Below, piece by piece: positions 15,363 through 22,039 of a stretch of 22,117 bases of DNA; the first letter of the stretch is position 1; each line of letters begins with the position of its first letter. The position numbers were made by a program, and so were the translations under genes. The notes beneath the pieces are model-generated. The model did no database searches and was not told where the DNA came from. It saw only the letters and a list, made by a program, of their open reading frames with translations. The DNA comes from Thermoplasmata archaeon (GTDB taxonomy: Archaea; Thermoplasmatota; Thermoplasmata; Lutacidiplasmatales; UBA184): positions 1 to 22,117 of the forward strand of contig JAKIWU010000005.1 of the NCBI GenBank assembly GCA_022749905.1, read 5' to 3'.

Positions 15363-15922
15363 TGGGATTCGGCGTCGTCGACAGAGGTGAATTCCTCGAG
15401 CCGCCAATCCCGGCTGCTCCGCCCACCGGGGAGCCCGTGGCGTGCGCCTTCGGGGAGTCCCCAGGGGATGCCGGGAGCAAGCGTTCCCGCCTCGAGCAGA
15501 TCGAGGCGTTCGAGGAGCGCCTCCTTGAGCACGCCGAGCGGATTCGGCTCCGCGTCGAGGGCAAGCGGTTCCTCGGGACGGATGACCTCCACGGTTCCCC
15601 CCTCGACGGCCCAGACCCCGACGCGCCGGCCTCGCTCCGCGACGGAACGGGCGGCGATGCGCGCCGCGAGCGCGCGGGATGGAACGGCCACCGCGACCCA
15701 GTCGGCCCATCCGCGACGGCGGATCGCCTGGCGTAGCACGGTGCGTCCGTCCGAGATCTTCAGCTCGACGAGTCCAATCGTGCTCCCGCTGCGAGCCACG
15801 ACGTCGAAGTAGTCGGTGCCGTCGGGGTCGATCCACACGCGATAGCCCCGTCCTTCGAGGAAGCTCTGCACCGCAGGCGCGAGCTCCTTCTCCCGGCGTG
15901 GACGAGGGAGCCGGGTCCTCAT
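15359..15922 (-). CDS. Small PD-(D/E)XK-type nuclease coupled to mutL
   Basis: The product is 187 aa and I know no named family for it. The N-terminal two-thirds reads like a PD-(D/E)XK endonuclease core: a helix (EKELAPAVQSFLEGRGY), then Asp40 in YFDVVAR, then Glu53-x-Lys55 in IGLVELKIS, then a helix with basic residues (RQAIRRRGWADWVAVAVP). The Asp-x12-Glu-x-Lys spacing is right for the fold. The last 60 residues look less ordered and end in DDAESH. ATG 15922 overlaps the mutL stop in ATGA, so it is made with the mismatch-repair proteins. A nicking or resection nuclease in repair is the obvious inference; a stray restriction-like nuclease is the alternative. Confidence 0.65.
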   Translation of the reverse strand: MRTRLPRPRREKELAPAVQSFLEGRGYRVWIDPDGTDYFDVVARSGSTIGLVELKISDGRTVLRQAIRRRGWADWVAVAVPSRALAARIAARSVAERGRRVGVWAVEGGTVEVIRPEEPLALDAEPNPLGVLKEALLERLDLLEAGTLAPGIPWGLPEGARHGLPGGRSSRDWRLEEFTSVDDAESH

Positions 15923-17700
15923 TCCGGGCTCCTCAGGAACCATCGGTCGAGGCGGCCCCTCGGGAGCCGGACGAGGATCGGTCGGCCATGCGGGCAGGCG
16001 TAGGAGGCGTCGGGCAGGCGGTAGAGGGCGTCGAGGATCCGTCCCATCTCCTCGGCGCTGATCGTATCGCCCGCTCGGACGGCCGCATGGCACGCGATGG
16101 ACGCCGCTGTACGTTCCACGAGGCCGTTCGGGACGGTGGGACGCCCCCCATCGGCGAGTTCGTCGAGGAGCGCGGGGAGCATGTCGGCCCGCGCCAGGCG
16201 ACCCCGGTAAACGGGGAGCGAGGCGATCCGGTAACTGTCCCCTCCGAACGGTTCGACCGTGAATCCCGCCGATCCGATCTCCGCCCGCCGTTCCGAGAGG
16301 ACGGCGGCCTGACGGGCGGTCAGCGTGAGGAGGATGGGCGAAACGAGGGACTGACGGGCGAGCCGACCGTCCCGTCGGAGGGCCTCGTACACCACACGTT
16401 CGCTCGCGGCATGCTGGTCGACGAGGACGAGGGCGTCGTCGGAGGCTGCGAGCCAGTAGAGGGAGAAGATCGGCGCGAGAAGGAGAAGCCTCGGGTGGCC
16501 GCCCGCCGCTCCAACGAGCCGGGGTGTGCGGTCGGCGAGGAGGTGTTCCTGCCGCCGTGCGATCGCGATCGGGAGGGCCGCGAGGGGAACGGAGAGCGTC
16601 GGTGGGGTCGGGCCCCCCGATTGGAGCTCGGGAGGGTCGAGCCGCAGCGATCGCGACGAGCGTGCGCCTCGATCCACGGCCTGGGGAGCCCTCTGGAGAG
16701 CGGATCGCACAGCAGCGCGCAGGATCTCGCCGAGCTCGCGCTCCCTGGTGATCCGGATCTCGCGCTTCGTCGGGTGCACGTTGACGTCGATCCGGGCCGG
16801 GTCGATCTCGACCGCGATCACGCCCACCGGGTAGCGTGTTCTTGGAAGGTAGTCGTCGAACGCACGACGGAGCGCCTGGGCGAGCACGCGCGAGGCGACG
16901 GAACGGCCGTTCACGGAGAAGAACACCGAGCGCGAGGTGCCGCGGGAGATCGCAGGTCGACCGACAACCCCAGAGATCCGTCCTCCGTCGGGGATGGGCA
17001 CTTCGACCTCGACCATCTGCCCGACGAGCTCGGCGCCGAGGACACGTACGGCCGCGTCGCTCGCCGAGGAGGTGCGAGGATAGCGAGCGACCTCTCGCCC
17101 CTCCGATTCCAGGACGAGCGTCGCGCCCGGGTGCGCGAGGTAGAGGGCGCCTACGGCTCCCGTCACCTCGACCTGTTCGGCGGCCGGCGCGTGGAGGAAC
17201 TTCCGGCGGGCCGGCGTGTTGAAGAAGAGGTCCGCGACGTCGACGGTGGTCCCCGGGGGCGCGCCCTCGATGAACTCTCCTTCGATGTGCCCGCCCTCGA
17301 CGCGGATCCCGTGGGCGGCTTCGGCGCCCGTCGGCCGCGAGCGCAGCGTGAGGCGGCTTACGGCCGCGATCGACGCGAGCGCCTCACCCCGGAATCCGAG
17401 CGTCGCGATCCGCTCGAGGCCGCCGGGCCCGGAGAGCTTGCTCGTCGCGTGGCGCTCCACGGCGAGCCCGAGCTCGTCGGCGGGGATCCCCGATCCGTTG
17501 TCGAGCACGGAGATGCGCGTGAGGCCGCCCTGCCAGATCGCGACGCCGACCTCCGTCGCGCCCGCGTCGTACGCGTTCTCGACGAGTTCCTTCACCACGG
17601 AAGCCGGACGCTCCACGACTTCCCCGGCCGCAATCCGCGCGATCGTGGCGGGATCGAGGCGCCGGATCCCCGGCGTCGGGCGCTGCGTCGGTGGGGTCAC
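15919..17700 (-). CDS. mutL: DNA mismatch repair protein MutL (endonuclease type)
   Basis: The product is 593 aa. MutL is the ATP-dependent matchmaker between MutS and downstream repair. The GHKL ATPase motifs are present: ELVENAYDAGA with Glu38 and Asn42, DNGSGI, GFRGEALASI and FFNTPARRKFL. The S5-like part has VNGRSV and DVNVHPTKREIR. A Pro/Arg-rich linker leads to the C-terminal domain, which has the metal-binding endonuclease motif DQHAASERVVYE, the ACHAAVRAG segment and CPHGRP near the end, as in nicking MutL proteins of bacteria lacking MutH. Start GTG 17700 overlaps the mutS stop (GTGA) and the stop overlaps the nuclease start (ATGA). Archaeal mutL genes are generally regarded as acquired from bacteria. 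Confidence 0.93.
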   Translation of the reverse strand: MTPPTQRPTPGIRRLDPATIARIAAGEVVERPASVVKELVENAYDAGATEVGVAIWQGGLTRISVLDNGSGIPADELGLAVERHATSKLSGPGGLERIATLGFRGEALASIAAVSRLTLRSRPTGAEAAHGIRVEGGHIEGEFIEGAPPGTTVDVADLFFNTPARRKFLHAPAAEQVEVTGAVGALYLAHPGATLVLESEGREVARYPRTSSASDAAVRVLGAELVGQMVEVEVPIPDGGRISGVVGRPAISRGTSRSVFFSVNGRSVASRVLAQALRRAFDDYLPRTRYPVGVIAVEIDPARIDVNVHPTKREIRITRERELGEILRAAVRSALQRAPQAVDRGARSSRSLRLDPPELQSGGPTPPTLSVPLAALPIAIARRQEHLLADRTPRLVGAAGGHPRLLLLAPIFSLYWLAASDDALVLVDQHAASERVVYEALRRDGRLARQSLVSPILLTLTARQAAVLSERRAEIGSAGFTVEPFGGDSYRIASLPVYRGRLARADMLPALLDELADGGRPTVPNGLVERTAASIACHAAVRAGDTISAEEMGRILDALYRLPDASYACPHGRPILVRLPRGRLDRWFLRSPE

Positions 17701-18710
17701 GACGGTTTCTCGGAGTCCGAAGGTCGAACACGCCGACGCGCCTCGGCGATCCACCGGAGCGCATCGAGCGGGGTGAGCGAGTCGGGATCGAGGGCGGCGA
17801 GCTCCGCCTCGACGGCCGAGGGCCGCGGCGGCTCGTGCGTCGGCAGGAGGATCGCTTGGGTGTAGCCCCGTTCCCGGGGTCGCCCCGCCTTCGAGCCGCC
17901 CACCGCAACGCCCTCGCGCTCCAGGTGGCGGAGCAACCGATCGGCCTCTTCGAGCAGGGAGTCGGGGAGGCCGGCGAGGCGCGCCACGTGGATGCCGTAG
18001 CTCTTGTCGGTGCTGCCGGGGACCACCCGGTGCAGGAAGACGACGGAGCCCGCGTCCTCGCGTACGGCAAGATGCGCGTTGCGAGCGCCGGCCAGGCGCT
18101 CGATGAGCTCGGTGAGCTGGTGGTAGTGGGTCGCGAGCACGGTGCGACAGCGCACGGTCTCGTGGAGGTGTCGAAGGGTGGCCCACGCCAGGGCGAGACC
18201 GTCGAAGGTGCTGGTGCCGCGGCCGACTTCATCGAGGAGGACGAGGGATCGTTCGTCTGCCCCGTCCAGGATCTCCGCGACCTCGGTCATCTCGACCATG
18301 AAGCTCGACTTCCCGCGGCCGATCTCGTCCGTGAACCCCATCCGCGTGTAGAGCGAAGTAACGAGACCGATCCGGGCGTAGCGCGCCGGGACGAACGCAC
18401 CGGCCTGGGCGAGGACGACGAGGAGTCCGATCTGGCGCATGTAAGTGGATTTCCCCGACATGTTCGGGCCGGTAAGGACGAGGAGGCGTGCGCCCCGGGC
18501 ATCGAGGTCCGCGTCGTTCGGGACGAACCGTCCCCCGAGAGACCGATCGAGGATCGGGTGGCGACCGTCGCGGATCTGGAGCTCGGTCGAGTCGTCGACG
18601 ACGGGACGGACGTGGCCGCGTTCTTGTGCGACCGTGGCGAAGCTGGCGAGCGCATCGAGTTCCCCGACGGCCCGGGAGAGCCGGTAGAGGCGGGGGAGGT
18701 GCGACTCCAT
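17697..18710 (-). CDS. mutS: MutS C-terminal part (ATPase and dimerisation)
   Basis: After the TAA the same frame continues without a start codon until ATG 18710, giving 337 aa if re-initiated. It contains the complete ABC-type ATPase: Walker A TGPNMSGKST, the signature-region SSFMVEMTEVAEIL, Walker B LVLLDEVGRGTSTFDG and the switch histidine in ATHYHQL. The helix-turn-helix dimer part GIHVARLAGLP follows, then a C-terminal tail. The 60 codons between the TAA and ATG 18710 still read as good MutS (FEVSKPNLARVP, FRRKQTISGAERF), so the gene was whole until recently. The stop overlaps mutL GTG 17700. No Shine-Dalgarno is obvious before ATG 18710. Confidence 0.85.
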   Translation of the reverse strand: MESHLPRLYRLSRAVGELDALASFATVAQERGHVRPVVDDSTELQIRDGRHPILDRSLGGRFVPNDADLDARGARLLVLTGPNMSGKSTYMRQIGLLVVLAQAGAFVPARYARIGLVTSLYTRMGFTDEIGRGKSSFMVEMTEVAEILDGADERSLVLLDEVGRGTSTFDGLALAWATLRHLHETVRCRTVLATHYHQLTELIERLAGARNAHLAVREDAGSVVFLHRVVPGSTDKSYGIHVARLAGLPDSLLEEADRLLRHLEREGVAVGGSKAGRPRERGYTQAILLPTHEPPRPSAVEAELAALDPDSLTPLDALRWIAEARRRVRPSDSEKPS

Positions 18711-18890
18711 TTCGATCAGGAAACGCTCCCAGAGCTCGTCCTCCGCATGTCGCGCCTTGTCCCGAGCGTCCAGGATGCGGGCCTCGATCCCTTCGAGCTC
18801 CTCCGAGGTGAACCGCTCGGCTCCGGAGATGGTCTGCTTCCGGCGGAAGTGGGAGGGGACCCTTGCGAGGTTCGGTTTCGAGACCTCGAA

Positions 18891-20318
18891 TTAGTACCCG
18901 AACACCTGGTTGAAGCCGATCTTCAGAGTCCGGATTCCGCTCGCGGCCTGCTCCTTGCGCTCGAGCGTTTCGAGGTCGGCGACGCCCCGTGCTGCCTCCG
19001 CGATCGGCCCGTCGAGCGCCGGCGCGAACCCCGGACGAAAGCGCGCGCTTTCCTCGGGAGCACCCAGGGCCTCCTTCGGAATCGCGGCCTCCAAGCGGGC
19101 GAGAAGCTCGGGCAAGGGATCGAGCCGCACCGTCAGCGCACGGAGGGCAGGGGGCGGGTCGATCGCCTCCCGCAGTCGGCCGGCGAGGTGGCCAACGGCC
19201 CGGAGGCTTTCGGCGAGGGAGACCAGTTCGGTCGGCCGGATCCGTCGTCCGGCGATCCTCGCCCCGATGCGCGCCACATCGGAGATGTGGGTGAGGTCGA
19301 GCCTCCATGCCAGAAGTTCCGCGCCCCGGTCCACGAACCATGCGACGGCCTCCTGGCGCGCGAGGATGGAGGCGACGTCGGCGAGCGGATGCTTGAGCCA
19401 GAACGCGAGAGTCCTGCGTCCCGCCGGCGTCCGTGTCTCGTCCCACGTTGTCAAGAGCGTGCTGCCGCCCGGATCGTCCGGATTCATCGGTCGAGAGATT
19501 TCGAGGTGCCGGAGGGTCTTCGCATCGAGGACGAGGCGGGGGACGCCGACGCCGACCTCGGAGAGGGATACGTAGGGGAGGAGTCGGGGTTGGGCAGCGC
19601 GGACGTACGATGCGAGCCTTAGGTCGGCAGCGAAACGGACCGAGTCGCCCGCGATCTCGAGGTTCTCAGGCGCTTCGGAGGCGGCGATCGGATCGGGTGC
19701 ATCCTCGATCCGCGCGTTCGGGAGCTCCCGATGGAGCGCGGTTCGCAGCGCGATCTGGCTGTCCGGCCCGCTGGCGTGGGCGAGGATCTCCCGCGGTGCG
19801 AAGGGGGCGAGCGCTGCAACCGCCCCCTCGATCCCCTCCGTCCTTGCTTCCCCGCGGTACCACTCTCCCGTGGTCACGTCGACCACGGCGAACCGGGCGA
19901 GGCCCTCTCCGAGGAGAAGGCTCGCGAGGAAATTGTGGTCGGGTCCGGGGAGGATGCGCTCCTCCACGACCGTGCCGGGGGTGACGACCCGCGTGACCTC
20001 GCGCCGCACGAGGCCTTTCGCGAAGCGTGCGTCCTCGACCTGATCGCAGAGCGCGACCTTGTAGCCCTTCTGCACGAGGCGCCCGAGGTACGTGTCGACC
20101 GCGTGGGATGGCACCCCAGCCATCGGGGTCCGAGCCCCGCCCCGATCCGGTGCGCGGGCGGTGAGGACCACCTCGAGCTCCTTCGCGAGGAGCTTCGCGT
20201 CGTCGCCAAACGTCTCGAAGAAATCGCCGACACGGAAGAGCACGAGATGACCGGGGTAGCGCGCCTTCACCCCCTCGTACTGCTCCATGAGCGGGGTGAT
20301 GGCGGCAGCGTCGGTCAT
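18891..20318 (-). CDS. mutS: MutS N-terminal part (mismatch-binding, connector, core)
   Basis: The 475-aa open part starts at ATG 20318. Domain I carries the mismatch-reading Phe-x-Glu motif: Phe33 and Glu35 in GDFFETFGDDA. The family strands MAGVPSHAVDTYLGRLVQKG and VVTPGT follow, then the connector and the helical core with TRTPAGRRTLAFWLKHPL. The frame ends at TAA within the clamp domain. Translated alone, this part could bind DNA poorly and would lack the ATPase. The start was chosen over an upstream extension because the latter runs into the tRNA-Ser gene, and because an ATAAG box lies 32 nt before this ATG. Confidence 0.88.
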   Translation of the reverse strand: MTDAAAITPLMEQYEGVKARYPGHLVLFRVGDFFETFGDDAKLLAKELEVVLTARAPDRGGARTPMAGVPSHAVDTYLGRLVQKGYKVALCDQVEDARFAKGLVRREVTRVVTPGTVVEERILPGPDHNFLASLLLGEGLARFAVVDVTTGEWYRGEARTEGIEGAVAALAPFAPREILAHASGPDSQIALRTALHRELPNARIEDAPDPIAASEAPENLEIAGDSVRFAADLRLASYVRAAQPRLLPYVSLSEVGVGVPRLVLDAKTLRHLEISRPMNPDDPGGSTLLTTWDETRTPAGRRTLAFWLKHPLADVASILARQEAVAWFVDRGAELLAWRLDLTHISDVARIGARIAGRRIRPTELVSLAESLRAVGHLAGRLREAIDPPPALRALTVRLDPLPELLARLEAAIPKEALGAPEESARFRPGFAPALDGPIAEAARGVADLETLERKEQAASGIRTLKIGFNQVFGY

Positions 20319-20344
20319 CGAAAGGGGCGCGAGCGGGGACGAGC

Positions 20345-20351
20345 TACTTAT
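20345..20351 (-). promoter_or_regulatory. TATA-like box ATAAGTA of the mutS-mutL-nuclease operon
   Basis: The TAA of ATAAG begins at 20350, predicting transcription start near 20323, about 5 nt before ATG 20318. It shares the TAAG core with the other boxes in this window. Confidence 0.5.
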
Positions 20352-20381
20352 GGCTGGCGAAGAGGCGAGGAAACCGGGGGA

Positions 20382-20465
20382 CGCTGAGGGGGAGATTTGA
20401 ACTCCCGTGGCGTCACCGCCACCAGCTTTCAAGGCTGGCGCCTTGCCGGGCTAGGCTACCTCAGC
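20382..20465 (-). tRNA. tRNA-Ser(UGA)
   Basis: The 84-nt gene folds fully. The acceptor stem GCTGAGG pairs with CCTCAGC, followed by discriminator G73 as expected for serine. The anticodon stem CCAGC/GCTGG holds loop CTTGAAA, giving anticodon TGA (20429-20431), which reads UCA codons. The long variable arm (TGGCG...CGCCA) is the class II mark of tRNA-Ser. The T-arm is GGGAG, TTCAAAT, CTCCC. CCA is not encoded and no intron is present. Confidence 0.95.
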
Positions 20466-20492
20466 GCGCGGCGGCACGATGCCGGTCCCCGT

Positions 20493-20498
20493 CCTTAA
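20493..20498 (-). promoter_or_regulatory. TTAAGG box of tRNA-Ser
   Basis: The TAA begins at 20497, about 32 nt before the tRNA 5' end, which leaves a leader of about 5 nt. It carries the same TAAG core seen before several protein genes here. The rest of 20466-20531 shows nothing else. Confidence 0.5.
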
Positions 20499-20531
20499 CT
20501 CGTGTGGCCGGCCGAGGGCGCACGATGAGGA

Positions 20532-20632
20532 TGCAGGCGCCGGGAGTCCCGCCCGGGCGGCCGTGCCGCCCGGAATTCGAACCCGGGTGGTCAGCTTGGA
20601 AGGCTGACATCCTACCGCTAGATTACACCTGC
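20532..20632 (-). tRNA. tRNA-Gly(UCC) with a 30-nt intron in the T-loop
   Basis: As read, the 101-nt gene does not close its acceptor stem next to the T-arm. Removing 30 nt (20546-20575) gives a perfect 71-nt tRNA-Gly: acceptor GCAGGTG/CGCCTGC with one G-U pair, discriminator A73, D-arm ATCT/GGAT, anticodon arm TCAGC/GCTGA with loop CTTCCAA (anticodon TCC at 20598-20600), and T-arm CCGGG, TTCGAAT, CCCGG. The intron lies between T-loop positions 59 and 60. CCA is not encoded. The leader GGAT and trailer bases extend the acceptor helix by about four pairs in the precursor. Confidence 0.9.
20546..20575 (-). other. tRNA-Gly intron with bulge-helix-bulge junctions (position 59/60)
   Basis: The exon-intron junctions form an hBHBh' motif. 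The outer helix is the T-stem itself (CCGGG/CCCGG). The 4-bp core pairs exon TTCG (20578-20581) with intron CGGG (20548-20551), including two G-U pairs. The 3-nt bulges are AA^T and AC^T, cut after the second base. The intron interior is a 10-bp hairpin with an ACG loop and only one G-U pair. Confidence 0.85.
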
Positions 20633-20668
20633 ATCCGGCGCCCAGCGATGGCGGATGCACGGGGCGAG

Positions 20669-20676
20669 CCTCTATG
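20669..20676 (-). promoter_or_regulatory. Possible promoter of tRNA-Gly
   Basis: CATAGAGG on the minus strand is the only A/T-rich element of suitable position. It lies about 42 nt before the tRNA 5' end and would give a leader of about 15 nt. Nothing else is seen in the 143-nt gap up to the Cgi121 stop. Confidence 0.3.
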
Positions 20677-20775
20677 GAACTTTCGATGGGGCGGTCCTGC
20701 ATGCCTCCTCCCAGCTCCCGGTCCGCGCTCGGGAGCACGGAGCGCTCACTCGGTCCGAGTCGTTCCCGGATCCGA

Positions 20776-21351
20776 CTATTTTCGAGGTGGCTCCGGGCTA
20801 CCGGATCCGGTGCGAGGTTGGGAGAGCTCGAGGAGAGCGATGCGCTCCAGAACGAGCCCCTCCCACGAAGCCTCCGGCACGATGGAGCGGTCTTCCTTCT
20901 GGATCCCGAGGCGGTCGAGGAGCTCCGCGTCAACCGGACGAGGATAGATTCCGTCGGCGGCAACGAGACCAAGTTTCTCCAGCAGAGCAGCGGGCTCCCG
21001 CGGTGGCTCCCCCGCGAGCACGAACTCCTCCGTGTCCGCTCCGACGCCGACTTTCGCGAGGGCCCTGGGAAGCTGATCATCGCCGGCGACGTAGAGGAGG
21101 AACTCCGCCCCTCGATCGCGCAGGCGAGATTCGCCGCGGCTGCGCGCGCGGCCGAGATGGGCCCACGCGGAGAGGAGGTGGCGCTCGCCCGCAACGCCCC
21201 GGGCGTCCATCAACGCGACAAGGGGTTCCGACGCGGCCGCTGCCTCCCGGAGCCGCCCCACAAGTTCCCGCGCTGTGGGAGTGGTAGGCCGGGCGCGTCG
21301 CGCGCCGAGCGCCCAAAGAGGTCGTTCTGCCGCCGGGGGTAGGGGGCTCAT
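20776..21351 (-). CDS. cgi121: KEOPS complex subunit Cgi121
   Basis: The product is 191 aa. Cgi121 (TPRKB in eukaryotes) binds Bud32 and recruits tRNA to the KEOPS complex, which makes t6A at position 37 of ANN-decoding tRNAs. The middle of the protein shows the family pattern: ALMDARGVAGERHLLSAW, then a helix with basic residues (RARSRGESRLRD), then EFLLYVAGDDQLPRALAKVG with the conserved Y-AG--Q-A---G order. About 35 N-terminal and 40 C-terminal residues fall outside the core. ATG 21351 lies 4 nt after the stop of the MBL hydrolase, so both are probably on one transcript. No other KEOPS gene is in the window. Confidence 0.75.
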   Translation of the reverse strand: MSPLPPAAERPLWALGARRARPTTPTARELVGRLREAAAASEPLVALMDARGVAGERHLLSAWAHLGRARSRGESRLRDRGAEFLLYVAGDDQLPRALAKVGVGADTEEFVLAGEPPREPAALLEKLGLVAADGIYPRPVDAELLDRLGIQKEDRSIVPEASWEGLVLERIALLELSQPRTGSGSPEPPRK

Positions 21352-21355
21352 CGAT

Positions 21356-21967
21356 TCACTCGCGGAGGAAGCGTATGAACTCTTCCCGGGTTCGCGGCTT
21401 CAGGACATAGTTCTCGCGCTTCTCGCGCCCGATGGTTGATGTTCGGGTCACTCCGTAGTCGTGCCCGGGTAGGACGATGAGGGCATCGTCGAGGCGGATC
21501 ACTTGGCCCAGGAGGCTATCGAACATGGCCGACGGATCCCCGCCGGGGAGATCGGTCCGCCCACACTCGCCCACGAAGAGCGTGTCCCCCGTCGCGACGT
21601 GACCCTCGAAGATGTAGAGGACGCTGTCCGGTGTGTGACCGGGCGTATGCAACACTTGGAACCGCAACCGGCCCGACTCGATCGTGTCCCCTGCGTTCAC
21701 GGAGAGATCCTGCCGGAGCGGTGCCGATCGGTGCGCAACGATCTTCGCTCCCGTGCGGTCGCGGACGTCCTGGTTTCCGGCCACGTGGTCCGGATGGCTG
21801 TGGGTGTTGAGCACGTACCGGACTTTCACGCGCGCCCGGTCGATCGCCGCGAGTACGGGGTCAATCCCGAAGGAAGGGTCGATGACGACGCCCTCTCCTC
21901 CCTCCGATTCCGCAACGAGGTAGGTGAAATTCTGGTACGGACCGACCTCGAACTGCTCGAGGAGCAC
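21356..21967 (-). CDS. MBL-fold metallohydrolase (glyoxalase II / persulfide dioxygenase-like)
   Basis: The product is 203 aa. The metal site THSHPDHVAGN supplies His56, His58, Asp60 and His61. Later ligands are in HTPGHTPDS, GDTLFVGECGRTDLPGGD and LPGHDYG. The CGRTDLPGG stretch is typical of glyoxalase II-like and ETHE1-like hydrolases, so thioester hydrolysis or persulfide oxidation are the main candidates; sequence alone does not separate them. GTG 21967 has no Shine-Dalgarno but lies about 26 nt after a CAAATAC box, so the message is likely leaderless. The gene precedes cgi121 by 4 nt. Confidence 0.85.
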   Translation of the reverse strand: MLLEQFEVGPYQNFTYLVAESEGGEGVVIDPSFGIDPVLAAIDRARVKVRYVLNTHSHPDHVAGNQDVRDRTGAKIVAHRSAPLRQDLSVNAGDTIESGRLRFQVLHTPGHTPDSVLYIFEGHVATGDTLFVGECGRTDLPGGDPSAMFDSLLGQVIRLDDALIVLPGHDYGVTRTSTIGREKRENYVLKPRTREEFIRFLRE

Positions 21968-21987
21968 GGCGTTTTCACTCGCCCCCG

Positions 21988-21994
21988 GTATTTG
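21988..21994 (-). promoter_or_regulatory. TATA-like box CAAATAC of the MBL-cgi121 pair
   Basis: This A/T-rich element lies 23-26 nt before GTG 21967 on the minus strand and is consistent with a leaderless start. Confidence 0.45.
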
Positions 21995-22039
21995 AGCGGG
22001 AGGGGAAATCTCGGCGCGGGCAGAGCGGGCGCAGCGCGT

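Larger units (their letters stand above)
17697..20318 (-). pseudogene. mutS: mutS interrupted by one in-frame TAA (18893-18891)
   Basis: The full reading frame spans 873 codons from ATG 20318 to TGA 17697 with no frameshift, but one codon is TAA. It falls in the conserved clamp motif GYNKVFGYYIEV: this gene reads GFNQVFGY, stop, FEVSKPN, so the lost codon should be the second Tyr, one base from TAC or TAT. All other MutS domains on both sides look intact, with no decay elsewhere. It may be a recent nonsense mutation, a consensus error, or an instance of read-through. The two halves are described separately. Confidence 0.8.

Noticed and set aside
15679..17865. Very long plus-strand open frame (728 codons) opposite mutL and the nuclease
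   Set aside because: The minus strand carries clear MutL and nuclease motifs. The plus frame is low-complexity Arg/Glu/Gly/Asp, typical of antisense frames in high-G+C genes.
18891..18893. Pyrrolysine or selenocysteine recoding at the mutS stop
   Set aside because: The codon is TAA, not TAG or TGA, and the expected residue is Tyr.
17691..19622. 643-codon plus-strand frame opposite mutS
   Set aside because: It is antisense to conserved MutS ATPase and core motifs and has no recognisable domain.
17697..20318. Frameshift as the cause of the mutS split
   Set aside because: Both halves are in the same frame and the conserved motif reads straight through the TAA, so a substitution, not an indel, is needed.
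20532..20632. tRNA-Gly as a degraded pseudogene
   Set aside because: Removal of 30 nt gives a perfect tRNA and the junctions form a BHB, which chance decay would not produce.
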